The notes below the pieces were generated by a model, which did no database searches, had not been told where the DNA came from, and saw only the letters and a list, made by a program, of their open reading frames with translations. Source: Pisaster brevispinus (Eukaryota > Echinodermata > Asteroidea > Forcipulatida > Asteriidae). From it: DNA of 64,000 nt. Shown here in pieces: positions 10,687-22,440 of this stretch (its first letter is position 1; each line of letters opens with the position of its first letter). Location: contig JAMKCF010000022.1 in NCBI GenBank assembly GCA_023634235.1, positions 5,758,541 to 5,822,540 on the forward strand, given 5' to 3'. A program made the translations under genes and the position numbers.

Positions 10687-11055
10687 TTAAAGGTAACGTT
10701 TACGTTTGGTAGTCACTCTTAAAACTAATTGCAATAAAAACAACTTACTTGGCTAGAAGCACAGCAGCTTTCCATAGTATAAAGCATTTTGAGAATCATT
10801 TCACTTCGAAGTAATGTGGTCATGGGAATACATTTAAGTTTTTATCAACCCAAATTTAAATCTGAGAAACGTCTCAGATGGTGTATTCCAATTACGGATT
10901 TGTCTTCCTGCGTGGCAGAACCTCTCCGGATTTTCGTCGATATCTCAAAAACGCTACCACCTTTTGAAACGAAATTTTCACAGGTTAGTTTGATTGTATC
11001 TACATTTATATAGGATTAAACCAATCAAAGGTAAAGGTCTATACTTTGCCTTTAA
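10687..11055 (+). mobile_element. TTAA-flanked ~360-bp non-autonomous transposon, copy 1
   Basis: The body at 10691-11051 starts AGGTAACG and ends TTTGCCT, between TTAA at 10687-10690 and 11052-11055. Internal landmarks are 'cagcagctttcc', 'agcattttgaga', 'cacttcgaagtaatgtgg' and 'gatatctcaaaaacgc'. They recur in the same order in the minus-strand copy at 25640-25970. The 74-codon frame inside it (10789-11013) is part of the repeat. The family resembles a very common short repeat I recall from sea-star genomic sequence. Confidence 0.8.
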
Positions 11056-12719
11056 AGTTTGCTGTGTTACAACAGAGCCAAAGGGGACCAAATTGCAGGC
11101 TTTTAGGTGATAACATAATTCTTACTGTGAGAGTTTAAATTCAGAAGTATTTTTCATTTGGAGTAGAACTCATTTGTTGTCCCTTGTGTTCATTCTTTTA
11201 TCCCAAAACCACTCTACTTGTGAAGAGGCGCAACTTCCATGTAATCAAAGTGCTTCACGGACCTTGTTTTGTTCCCTTTTTAGACCTAATCTTGGATTTT
11301 GTGCAACGTTCTATCACTGCTGATCTGGCGCTTAGGGACCTAGATTAGGTTAGAAAGAGTTCAATTTTGTTTTATCAAATTTGTTTTATTCAAACAGGCA
11401 ACCTAATAATAGCTTTATTTTTAACCTGCCTAAACGTATGTAAAAATGACAGGCTTCCACTCCTCAGATCACGTGGAATTGTTAATCAGGCCTTGATGCA
11501 GGTGGATCAGTGTCTGGTGGATCTTTCTGTCTTTCGAAACCTTGATTTCTTTTACTTTAGATCCCCATACAATTTTGTCAATAGTCAGTCTAGTAGTCAG
11601 TTGTGGTCATTTATTGAAAATTTTACAGAATGCTTTTCCTGTAACCGATTGCTTCCTGTTGGTCAAAAGTTGTCATGGATTGAGAGTTCGCGTGTACACG
11701 GATTTTAGCCACTGGTCACCTATTGGACAGCTGTGGTCAGTTTAATTTAAAAATTGCAAAGATTTCGCTTTCACATGTCTAGCTCTAGTGACTGTTTATT
11801 TCTATATCAATCTGTCATTTTAGCATCATCCCGTTATTTTTTACATTTTCATAATAACACATTGTACAGTAAGGCAAACCGAAATACACATGCCACTAGC
11901 CAAAGGAATCGAGTTGATGGTGACAGAGCGTGGCCTTATATATCAAGAATTCATCCACGCATAAACGGGATCCATGGGTTTTCTCCTATTTTTTGATGTT
12001 CATAAGTGTGACGTAGTTCCGCTTCAAGCCACGCCCACTTCACACAGACTAAATCCACTGATTACTAGAAACCCATAAGAGATGCAATGAGCTAGTTTTT
12101 CTTTGATGACATACACAAGAAAAGTTTAATAATTGAACGTGGCTTTTACAAAGTGGTTTTCAAAGGCTAAAGTTCACTTCTATGTCATAAAAATGCTTTT
12201 GAACGATGAAATTTGTGGGTTTTTTTACAATAAAGTTACACACAAACGTATGCTAGCTTTTGAGCAGGATGTGACAACAGATTCGGGCGTGCAGTAGGTA
12301 TGCACGCGCGACGCAAAGACCAACAGAATAACCTCTTTACCAGTAAAACTGATGCGTCTTTAAGATGTCTCGGTGTTTTTCATTAATGAATTGTTGATTA
12401 TTTGTTTCATTTGTTGCATTTTGCTTTTATATTTTTTTATTTAATAAGTTTTATTTATTTAAATGATTGATTGTGTAACCAACCGACTTTACATTCTGTA
12501 AATCCATTTGATTACTTACTAAAAAGATACAATAACCAAATGGAATTAAAAAAGGCCAATGCCCCACCCCAGGCATTCCGTCACTTGTGAATCTAAAAGA
12601 ATTGGCAAATAAGTAAAATTCCTCTAGTCATCCAAGCGTTACGGCGGGGGTTTTTTTTTTGCAAAGAAGTAAATCCTGCACTTGCCACCAGAGTTGAGTG
12701 ATCTCACTGTAGAGTGCTG
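11056..12719. other. Gene-free stretch
   Basis: Contains a 9-bp inverted pair around 11282-11350 (acctaatct / agattaggt) and overlapping short plus frames at 11367-11996 without recognisable content. A very A+T-rich segment lies near 12420-12480. Confidence 0.4.
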
Positions 12720-12980
12720 CTAATTCGTCGGTTTCCTAAGTTCAGCCGCATTAATTGTCCCTCCACTTATATTATTGTTGGCTATACCATCCACCAGATG
12801 CACAAGAGAATATTTCGGTGAGTTCCGTAGGACGTAACCTTTTGCTGCAAATTGTAATATTGCCAGACATAAAACAAGAGTCCAGAATTTTCGTTGTTGT
12901 CTCCTGCCTGCTCGGTTAAAATTGATTAATTTATCATAAAGCCTATAAATATATGGTGTTTTTAAAAATAATTTAAACAT
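12720..12980 (-). CDS. Possible first exon of a single-pass membrane protein
   Basis: A genuine ATG at 12980 opens an 86-codon frame. Residues ~25-31 are basic (AGRRQQRK), followed by a hydrophobic stretch (FWTLVLCLAILQFAAKGYVL, about 32-51) and a polar segment. Basic residues before one hydrophobic span are what a type II signal-anchor looks like, as in the first exons of Golgi glycosyl- or sulfotransferases. No catalytic domain follows, so that identity is only a suggestion. The frame stops in TAG at 12720; a spliced transcript could leave earlier. No counterpart was recognised. Confidence 0.25.
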   Translation of the reverse strand: MFKLFLKTPYIYRLYDKLINFNRAGRRQQRKFWTLVLCLAILQFAAKGYVLRNSPKYSLVHLVDGIANNNISGGTINAAELRKPTN

Positions 12981-13162
12981 TCACCTTTTACTTCCCTTGG
13001 TCTGTATTAAAATGGTTTCTTAAAAATTAATGTTACCTGTTGCTTTAATATTGAACTCCAAAATGTAGTATAATGTTTTACATAAATATTTATTTATGTC
13101 TTAAATATCATCCATTTCCTGTAATTGGCGGCTCTGTTGCTTGGTCAACGAAAAAAAATAAC

Positions 13163-13206
13163 AGTTCAAGTCCCGCTCTAGTCAATGTTTCTTTGTTCAA
13201 CCCAAC
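13163..13206 (+). repeat. Partial copy of the tRNA-like palindrome element
   Basis: 'gttcaagtcccgctctagtcaa' followed by 'tttctttgttcaaccca' matches the 3' half of the tRNA-like repeat at 7100-7210 (read on its minus strand). The A-box half and left inverted repeat are lost or scrambled. It shows the tRNA-plus-flank unit is a dispersed family. Confidence 0.65.
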
Positions 13207-13824
13207 ATTAAACAAATAAAACTAAATAAACATGAAAAATGACGTCAATATGAAGATTGGTGTCACTTCGGGGCCATCATAGATTAGTGTATGTGGGCTT
13301 TCGTCTAGGCCACGACTCGTCTCAAAACTGTCGTTGTATTGACCTTGTTTCTAAATGGAATTGATAGACCTCGGTGTCAAGGCACGCACGATGTACCGAC
13401 AAAACAGTCTTAAATTGCAAGATCTGGAACAGATGGTGTCGCAGTTGGATGGTCATGATGGATTGTAATTCCACACAAATGGATCGAATCCTATTTAGGA
13501 TCCGTTTCTTGTTTTCACCTATTTTGAAAGCTGTAGCTTGTACATGTTGCTGTATGTCTAGATTGCATGCTCCAGACGATATGTAGAATAAATTGGCAAA
13601 TCCTGGTTCTGCCAGTATTTTAAATATAATATAGTCAAAGATTGAAACCTTGTTCTTGAGAAGTTACCAGACATAACTGGCTTAAAGGAAATATTGAAAA
13701 TTTAAATCAAACTTGAGTGTATCAGTCAGTATCATGATTACTCAGCATCATGTTTGTGGCTTACACAAACGGTTAATGGGGTTTTTTTTTGGGGGGGGGG
13801 GTTCCATCTTTCTCCAACGGTGCG
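13207..13824. other. No feature seen apart from a T/G tract
   Basis: A run of T then G (about 13780-13801) is a homopolymer tract just upstream of the SINE. Short frames are unremarkable. Confidence 0.45.
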
Positions 13825-14004
13825 GTCACCGTGGTCCAGTGATTAGGCAGCAGGTTGTGGGTTCGAATCCTACCAAGCTTACCTCTGATTTCACTGTGAA
13901 TAGAATAGGTATTGTCATAATCATAGACGTTTGTATGAGAGAGTTGTCAGCATACTTATATCTTCTTGTGGGAGTTTGCCGAGTTATCTAGACGGGAAGC
14001 TCAT
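13825..14004 (+). mobile_element. tRNA-derived SINE, plus-strand copy
   Basis: The head has an A-box-like string (gtggtccagtgattagg) and a canonical B box (gttcgaatcc, 13861-13870). The body carries 'cataatcatagacgttt', 'gagagagttgtcagcatac' and 'cttcttgtgggag', then runs into the CAAAC-type tail at 14005. These segments align in order with the minus-strand copy at 3320-3592. The family has a tRNA head, a unique conserved body and a LINE-type microsatellite tail. Confidence 0.85.
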
Positions 14005-14265
14005 CTAAATAAGCAAACAAACAACAAAAACAAACAACAAACAAACACCCCAACTTCCTAACAAACGAACAAACACCCCAACACCCCAACAAACAAACAA
14101 ACACCCCAACAAACAAACAAACAAACACCCCAACACCCCAACACCCCTGCAAACAAACACGCAAACAATCACCCTAGCAAACAAGCAAGTAAGCAAATAA
14201 GCAAACAAGCAAACAATAAACAAACATACAAACACTCCAACAAACAAACAAACAAACGTGAAGAA
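14005..14265 (+). repeat. CAAA / CCCCAAC-type minisatellite (SINE tail)
   Basis: About 250 bp of aacaaacaaac and accccaacaccccaac variants directly follow the SINE body, evidently an expanded and diversified 3' tail. Long minus frames (VCLFVCLL-like) are translations of this repeat, not genes. The same 'caaacaccccaacacccc' composite occurs at 49842-49895. Confidence 0.85.
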
Positions 14266-15150
14266 GAAAAATATAAAATATTGCTATCGGTTTCGCTTTG
14301 CTTGAAGGGAACTTCTGAATGACAATATAAAACTTACCCGGATTTATAATTATCAAAACATTTTATTCTAGAGGAACAAGTATGTTAAATAAACTGTTTG
14401 ATTGTAACGCTAAGTCCAGGCAGTGTAACGGCACAGAGACTAGACGTATCGATCCGTATATACTAATTTAGAACAATTTTTCAGAGTGTACTTTCCTCTG
14501 GTTGAAAATCAGTGAACAACTTTTGATCCTCAAACTAAAATTTGAGAAGAGAAAAATGGAATTTAGACCGCTGCAAGGCATCTTCCATACAGGCTGATTT
14601 TTCTATTCCCCCACAACAGGTTTTTGATCCACAAATACGAAACCTGACAAGTGAAAATCAATGCGTAGACTGACACAGGTTTTTCATTCTGGTTGACATA
14701 TTGATCCCGAAATTGTTTACATACCGTCTTCATTTTCGAATCATGTAACACGCTCGTTCCATATCTGTCACTGGCCGGAAGGAACGGGCAATATCATCTT
14801 GACGTGAGGAACACAATCATAGAGGGAGACGAGGGCGTCCTGCAACCATGGACGAAGATAATGGAGTAAAATATTCAAGACAGAGTGTATTCATTCAAGG
14901 TAAAACAATATCTAAAGTATATTGTTCGGTTTGTATCATCAATGCGGCCATTTCAACCGAAGGATCGAATTTCAAGGTGGAATTATTGTGCTCAATAAAT
15001 ATTTCTCAAAACAGTTAGGAACCAGTCACAGAAAAAAAAATTGGTTACGTACATTTATGTTTGCTCAGCCTTGCCCATGGGGAATCAGGACGGCACTGGT
15101 GTGCCTTGGTTTATGGGTTTATTGCAAATTTTACATCAATTGAAATCTTG
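14266..15150. other. Gene-free stretch
   Basis: Minus frame 14563-14751 and plus frame 14922-15143 are short and unrecognised. Confidence 0.45.
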
Positions 15151-15240
15151 GTGATCTATAGTGGTAAGACATCTGCTCTAGAATTGCAAAGGTCGTAGGT
15201 TCAAATCCCTTTCACAGGACCCAGGGAAAGTACTGTGTAT
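15151..15240 (+). mobile_element. tRNA-like SINE head
   Basis: A-box-like 'atagtggtaagacatctgct' (15159-15178) and B-box 'ggttcaaatcc' (15198-15208) stand at the spacing of a tRNA promoter, with 'gaattgcaaaggtcg' between. The sequence is then replaced, within ~40 bp, by the palindromic MITE at 15246, which may have inserted into the SINE. No intact tRNA cloverleaf is evident. Confidence 0.6.
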
Positions 15241-15245
15241 ACACA

Positions 15246-15456
15246 ATGCAAAACCTGGGGTGTTAAAATGGACACCAGTGGTGTTGTCACATATAGAGAA
15301 TAGAGAACAGGGAATCAAAGTTAACACCATGTGGTGTTAAAATAAACCAATGTGTGTTGGCAGAAAATGTTATTTTAACACTGTGGTGTAAATTTAAAAA
15401 AAATTATGGTGTGGAAACACTCAGGGTGTCAACTTTAACACCCCCAGTTTTTGCAG
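15246..15456. mobile_element. GGTGTTAAAA palindromic MITE, copy 1
   Basis: The left half (cctggggtgttaaaatggacacc, then gtgttgtcacatatagag) and the right half (ggtgtcaactttaacaccccc) are inverted. The interior repeats the motif ggtgttaaaataa / ttattttaacac in both orientations. Copy 2 is at 36397-36619. Adjacent flank (gtatacac) resembles sequence beside copy 2, so the true ends may lie slightly outside. There is no coding capacity. Confidence 0.75.
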
Positions 15457-18284
15457 AGCATAGGTTGTTTAAAATAACACCAATTCTGCAAAAACGGTGC
15501 TTACAACACGCATCGGTGTATGGGTAAATACAAATACCAATAATTTGGCACTGTGTGTTTACTCAGAAGTTTTTATACTGCCCCCTAATGTACTTTGCAT
15601 TTCCTATAAATCATTCACAAAAACATAAACATTATTCAAATTAATAAAGAACATTTGATATGTATTTTTTTTCATTTATCTTTATTGAGAGCAGCGAAAC
15701 TTGGTTGAAAAGAACCAATTCCATTTCGCAATGTTAAAACACCAGACATTTTCGAGTCGACGTTGTGATAACTGAAACTTTTATGAATGAATAGCCTGGT
15801 CTGTATTATCATTGAGATCCAAACCGAAACCATGACCTCAACAATAGAGGCCGGTTCAATCTTGTACCACCCATTACCATCTTCTATTGCATTCTGATTA
15901 TTAATATATCCAAAACCCATACACGTACCTATTATTGCGCAGTCTGCTCCCTTTATGACCAAATCTTTCTAGAATTGAGGTGAATTCAAAAGCGTTCATT
16001 AAAACGCGTGCTCTCTCGTATGTTCAAAAGCACTTCCTCCCCCTAGCATCATAATAGACACTAGACTCTGTCGTAAATGTAGATTGAAATTGCTATACTG
16101 TACTCTTTAATTGTTACCTGACCTTTTAAAGTATAAAAGCTCCCCCTTATACAACATACGTTTCTTGTCCAACCAATGACCAATATTCTATTTCATTCCA
16201 CTTACCCCTAAATGCAGTTATTAGATCCATGTTTGAAACAAAAGCTTTACCCTCAATAAGTTTGAACCAGTAAACCGATCCGACCCAACGATGCAACCCA
16301 ACCCTACATCAATGTTACGTTTTTAATGATGCATTCGACACTAAATCCATAGGCCTACTCAAAACAGGATACTCATCAGATAGTTGGCACTGTTAACCCG
16401 CGATATCAATGTACCTCGATTTCTGCAGCCTCGATTGAAAACCTTGTAAAGAGTTTGGTAGTTTATGCTTAAAGACCTAAGGGAGCATTCTATATAAAAG
16501 CCATGTATTTAAAACCGGTATCAATTAATACAAGGCAGGGCCTACTTATATAACCGTTTACAACTAAACCTAGACTCCCTTAACGTTAGCCCTGGGCCAA
16601 GTGATATGATCCACAGCAAAGCAGTGAAGTTGTATACCTGTAGCTCTCAGTCAGGAAGTCCCAAATGCACCCTGATTGTAACTTGACAAGGTTTCAACCC
16701 AAATCAATCCTATCATAGTTAGCGTGAACCCGGTCTATATCTTACACGTTGAATGTAATTGATACAGCTTAATTAGCGGAGCTCAATAATCATTCAAAAT
16801 GCAAGATATAATTTTTTCAATTACCAAATTTCGTAATTTTGCCACGTTAACCAGTGCTCTTTATTAAGCTTCACATTCACGCTGCGTTTGAAGTTATGTT
16901 TTAACAGTATACACAAGGACGAGTTGGACTGCATTATTCTACATTTTAATCCCGATTTACACAAACTTCAAAATAACAAAACATCCACAACAATCAGTCA
17001 AACTCAAGATGACAATTTCTGAAGCAGCTCGATGTTGTTTTAAGTGGATAGTTTCTTCCGTCTGATCTAGATTACACTGGGAAAGCGTAGATTCTTAAAC
17101 GCTCCATTCTACGACAGGTCTGACATGGGCGACTGCCTGTCTCTATACGTGGAAACACAATACTCAAAAATCACTTGAATGTTGTCTGTAGTCGCCCAAT
17201 CAGCTAGAACCAATCAATTCACAATTTGTTTCCCGGAGTTACGGGTTCCGCTACGTTGGTCTCAAACTAAGTCAATTAGCCGGAATTTCTGGAGTATTGA
17301 TTGCGCGGATGCTCATGGGTAGGATATTCTGTTTCCAGCAGGGTTGATTTACCCCCAAAATGACCGACCATCTTGAATGTGATTCTCATGTTTATATACT
17401 TGATTGCTATCACAATGTTTTCAAGCGATGTCATAGCTTTATTTTACAATCTCCCGCCAGCTAGCTCTGGTTTATGTATGAATAAATCAACCTTGCAAGT
17501 TAATTCTGGATGAACCCCCAAGCTTTCGCTGCAGCATATAAACCTATATTGGTTTTTGTGTCGTCGATTAAGAGATGACCGTTGCCATCTTGGCTTAACC
17601 ACGTACCATTTATCTGCATCGAGCTCGAGTAATGAAACAGTTATATGCACGCTCGACATACTGTGGTGATTGGGTTTAAACAAAATAGGCACCAGGTTTA
17701 TCAATAGCGTACGTACCCCTGTTTGAAATCATCCATAAATTCTCTGTTTTGCCGAAATGTTACAAAAGAACCCTATTCATTGACGTCATCACGCCGCCAC
17801 AATGGTGTAGCCGTGTCTGATTTAATGGCTACGGCTAGACTTCCGCCTTATCATGTGTTGAAGTAAATGACTTAGCAACACCAATTAGCAACAGTCGTAG
17901 CTGGTAGCCGCTAATTCAGATAAGGCCTGAAACTATGAAAACACACATTATGTTGGCGCGGCGCACACGGTTGGCCAATCAGCAACCTAATTTCGACCTC
18001 TAGCCGAAGGCGCCAAAAATAAATGACGTCATGTGCATGATGACGTCAGCTGCTAACAAAACTCAATATTTGCCCCCACCAAACATGACCTGGAAAACAG
18101 TAATTCGAAATTGGTATATCGAATTTCCTTAACTGAAGACACCCTAAACAGCAACCACAGCACCTTTAAAACGATTTGGGAATGTTTTCTGTTGTGGTTA
18201 TACGACACTGAATTAATGCTCATATAGTTTGCTGACTTGATGAGATAATCAATGCTTGATGAGATAATAATCCTTGTGCGCAAG
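15457..18284. other. Long gene-free stretch
   Basis: Nearly 3 kb with no frame above 96 codons (15672-15962 and 17444-17704, both minus, unrecognised). No repeats were matched to other parts of the window. The dinucleotide texture ('aggcctac', 'gggcctac') is the usual background here. Confidence 0.4.
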
Positions 18285-18320
18285 CATCGATTGACCCATC
18301 AAGTGATGGGTCAATCGATG
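18285..18320. repeat. Perfect 17-bp palindrome, 2-nt loop
   Basis: catcgattgacccatca is followed after two bases by its exact reverse complement. It could be the core of a degraded foldback element, since the GGGTCA/TGACCC motif recalls the MITE family at 18950. No longer inverted repeat surrounds it. Confidence 0.8.
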
Positions 18321-18949
18321 TAAGACAGAAATGTCCGCCAGACTACTTTGTCAGCTCGTACACATTAAAGGGTATGGTATTGTAGTTTGATTTTAAGATT
18401 TGTAAAATGCAAATTCTGTTTCAAAATTCATGGTATTTGCGTATGAAATCACCCACGCTAATTAAACGCTTTGAAAAGTTTTGACCAGGCAAACTGTTCA
18501 AAACATCATAGAAGTTACCGATGTTTATCATTTTTTGAGCCCTAAATCCAAGCCGCCCCAAGGACTTTTCCATGATTTCAGCGTAGAGCTAAAGAAAATT
18601 AGTCGCCCCTTTAAAACAATTTTAGACAGTAGTGACAAAGCTAACTCAAGTTCCGACTTAAGCAAGTCCATTCGGTTACCGGCACCAACGTGTAGGTACC
18701 CATAGCCCTAGGGTGTTTCAATAATGTTCCAGGACGCCCGTCAAAGGCATTGTCCCCTCAGTCTCATCCAGCAGATAGATTGGTTAAATTAACGATCCAA
18801 CCTGTGATGCAATATTCCAACATCATAAAGTGACCTGTGGATTTCACAAACAGTGATTTTCATACTTTGTTTAAAACACTTGAAAAATCAGCCGTCGTTT
18901 GAGACCTAAAGAGTATAGCGATATCATACAGCAACGAAAGTAACGGCTA
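18321..18949. other. No supported gene
   Basis: A 74-codon plus frame (18481-18705, no ATG start) overlaps a 'cccctttaaaa' end that may be one terminus of a TTAA-type repeat. Nothing firm. Confidence 0.35.
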
Positions 18950-19183
18950 TAATCTCCCGGCTCAGAATTGACCCAGATTCCAGCTCACAGGGGTCCTGAC
19001 CAATTTCCAGGTCGGGCTGAGCATGAAAGTGGTTTAAAGATGTGATTTTAATTCGGATTCTTCGTCATTGACTCACTTGTGGGTCATTTTGACACAGATT
19101 CCAGGTCAATCTGACCCATAAATGGGTCAGACTCAATGGAACCTGGATCCGGGTAAACTTTGACCCGGAGGTTTTTTTAGAAT
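18950..19183. mobile_element. GGGTCA/TGACCC-rich MITE, copy A
   Basis: Starts 'aatctcccggctcagaattg' and ends 'tttgacccggaggttttttt'. The interior is a series of GGTCA and TGACC strings in both orientations (for example tctgacccataaatgggtca). The reverse complement of its right end matches the left end of copy B at 24337 (cattcta.aaaacct...ggtcaaag). Copy C is at 29494-29614. Another tract of the same kind (gaccagacccaacgg..cgggtccgggtca) continues to about 19245. Non-coding. Confidence 0.7.
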
Positions 19184-21983
19184 GTATGTCTTTCTGATCT
19201 AGAAATGGACCAGACCCAACGGAACTCGGGTCCGGGTCAACGCCGGATCATATTTTTTTAGATTGAAGGAAACATGATAGAGTAAGAGGATGGAATAAAT
19301 TGCTTTCAAACGCAATACATGATTAAAAACAATGAGCTAATTTGTATAAAACTTTTAAAAATTCGCAACTATTTGAGATGTTTTATCTACTTCTAGTTTT
19401 GATTGGGCTCGTTATTTTCACTGGAAAACCCTAATCCTTTTTCGTGTGGTTACTCGTACAGTTCTGTGATGACTATAGGCCTACCGGGAGTTGTTATTCT
19501 CTTTTGATTTCACTTATTAAATTCGGTGAAATTTGAGACCTTGGAAGATACTCCTGGTAAATATCAATATCGTCCGGATTAAAATTGTCTGAAACAAACC
19601 AGCGATCGGCAGACGATTTGGAAAATACTTGATTACTGTCGCGGTGTGCAATTATTTGTGGGGAGATTTTAAAGATAGCCGTGGGCATATTGTCACGTTC
19701 TGCTGTTTGTTGGTGTAGTGCTTGCATACTCCCTGATTGCAATACAGCCGTTAGGAGAATGAATGCTTCACGATGAAGTTAGATCTAACCAAGTACCTTC
19801 ACAAGACTATAATTACCAAGAACCTGCTACCTACTTCAACTACATGCGCTCAGACTAAGTCGATTTTATGTTACATACACACTTCACCTCAGCATCTTGC
19901 CATCAAGTGCACGGTCGTAATTTGCAGAGCATTTTAGCGGGCATACCTCCAGAAATCATCACCAACGTAATAAATCTGTAGCCATCCAGCTCTGGAGACA
20001 TGAACAAGAAAACAAAGCATGGAATCCACTTTTAATTGGCAGCTCTATTAAAAACTAATTAGAATCACCAGGCAAGTTAAAACTGCAATAGGCCATTTGC
20101 GCAAGCGCCATCTTAAAAATATACCGCAGTGCATCGTGGGAAACTTAGTACCGTTACAAAATATGTCAAACTGCCAATATGGACAGCTTGCTGTAGTTCA
20201 GGCGTAACTATGTCAGGTTTTCAAAATTGTATACTGCATTTCTTTAAAATAAGCGCCATGATGGTTGTCGGTGTTGCTTGGACTCGGGTGTTACACAGAA
20301 TCCCTTGCGTGTCGATCATGCGCATTGCTATTGCTACCGTACATCAGTGACGAAACATAAGACTGGCTTGAATAAAAACACGTTTCGTTTGAATATTGTA
20401 TTTAAGGGATTGTCACCTTCGTCAACTTTTAAAGAGCTGTTGCATAAAATGGTAAACTAGATAATCAAGAATAACATTCAAAATGTGTCAACTACGAATT
20501 CAATTGGTTACTTAATGTAACTGAAATGACGAACTGTATCGATGCTTTAGGTATGTAGTGTACAAATGAAAATAGCCGAAACAAACAAAAGGCCCCAAAA
20601 GTCCCAAATTGACCCAAACAAACTAAGTATGAAAATGCACCTCAAAATCTTCAGAAGATGACATAGGCCCCTATACATTGCTATAATGATTACGTGAATA
20701 ACATATTTGTCAATGATATCTCTCTGCACAATCAGACGCATAGTTTTGGCTCCAGTGTTTGAGTAGTCAGCAGGATGTCCAAATATTGATAATAGCGTGA
20801 CACAATCTATCTATTTGATCAACCATAGCACGAAGAAGCACACACACAAATTCCCTGAGACTACGCACAACTAAATGAACGGCAACATTTCTGTCAGAAA
20901 AAACAATAGGGGCCTACATTGTATTAAGTAGGCCTATATGTCATATTTTATGCATCTTTTTCAAATGTAGCTTAAGTGCCATCATTTCAGAAAAAGTGGT
21001 ACAGGTCAGCGAGTGGGTGCGGTTGAACAAAAAAGGCACCATTTCACAGAGTGTTATTAAAAATCAGGTTCATCACTTTTAAAGATTCTTTTTAAACGAG
21101 ACACTTTTTGCAGTGTTTTTCAACATTGTTCGGTTTAATGACATAAAACAGCATTGTAACAATTGAACATTCAGACCCGTTCAAAATGTTTTAAAGCAGA
21201 CAATACAACAAAGTAGGTCCGTTTTTTTTCTTCTTCAAATACTTGCGACACTTGCACGATCTGCTGTGCCTTAAGCACTAGACAGGAAAAACAGCAATTG
21301 TGAGAACACACAAAAGTACATCTATGTAGGCCAAATATATAGATGTCACGTGCCCCGCTGGACAGGACATAACATGAACTGTATTACACAGTTGTAGGCC
21401 TTCTCATAAAAAGCGCGTTTCTTCCCACACAGTACAGCAAATAATAACCAAACTTGTACGTATATATATACGTTTTTATATAAATAGGCGTCCATGGAGC
21501 ATGCTAATTTCCGGGGATAGGGAGAAAGTCTTATTGTGGATTGTCAAAGAAATATTAACGAAAAAACTACCGGCACCATCCAGACGTTTCATTTTAAAAC
21601 GATACCTTTCGGATACGATCCTGACCAATATTTGTCTGTATGGTAAGTTAGGCAGCTACAGGCGAACTGTTCGGATCGTCAGCTGCGGTTAACACTTTGT
21701 GAATTAGGCTTGTTACCTGAATCAGTGTTTGGAAGACCTGGCGGTCTTCGGGGCTTGGGAAACGGCAACGCACAGACCATATAATCGCTTAAATGCTGTT
21801 GCAAATGGAACATTCACGAAAGAGGCTGAGTTCATGTTATTCTTGAGGTTTCATGTCCCTAAAGTGATTGATAATTCTTTGAATTCAATAACTATCTTAC
21901 TCTTGGCAAAATCTTAAATGGCCAACGTTTTCAAGGCAGTCAAGTTTTAGAAGGGTTGTGTAGGGTGGCACAACTGTGCTCAG
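19184..21983. other. Long gene-free stretch
   Basis: A minus frame at 19494-19742 (82 codons, TTG start) reads hydrophilic and protein-like (NFNPDDIDIYQEYLPRSQI) but has no partner exon or known motif. A small palindrome acgtatatatatacgt lies at 21458-21473. Otherwise nothing. Confidence 0.4.
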
Positions 21984-22440
21984 AACCAACTGTGTATTGT
22001 GTAAATGCATTCACCACATGATCTCACATGACATTCTGGCATAGTTTATATCATTATTAAAACCACAGTGGATGCCCGTATTAAATGATTGGATAGAAGG
22101 AGGGTTGACTTTGTACTGTGTAGATGCGTTCACCACATTACGATCACAGGTTGGACGGTCTATCATTAAAAACCACATGATAAAGAATGTTTAGACACTA
22201 GGAGGGTTAACTGTGTACGGTGAACGCATTTACCACAATATATCTGACTGTAAGCTGGCATACGGTAGTCTATCATTCAAAACCAAATTCGGTGATTTTG
22301 AATGGTATGACAGTAGGAGGGGTGACTGTCTACAATGTTAATGCATTCACTATTTGGTATCCAATTACAGGCTCGTATAGTCTATCATACAAAATACAGT
22401 GGACAATATTAAATGGTCATACAGTAGGAGGGTTAAGAAG
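21984..22440 (+). repeat. Degenerate tandem repeat, four units of ~102-119 bp
   Basis: Each unit carries, in order, 'gtgtaaatgcattcaccac', a variable middle, 'tagtctatcattaaaaccac', and 'ggaggttaact' or a close variant. The end block starts near 22103, 22205, 22320 and 22429. Divergence is high, so this is an old minisatellite or satellite fragment. The 74-codon frame at 22220-22444 lies inside it and is not a gene. Confidence 0.75.

Noticed and set aside
14005..14356. Cys/Val/Leu-rich minus frames that look like membrane proteins
   Set aside because: Produced by the CAAAC/CCCCAAC SINE tail.
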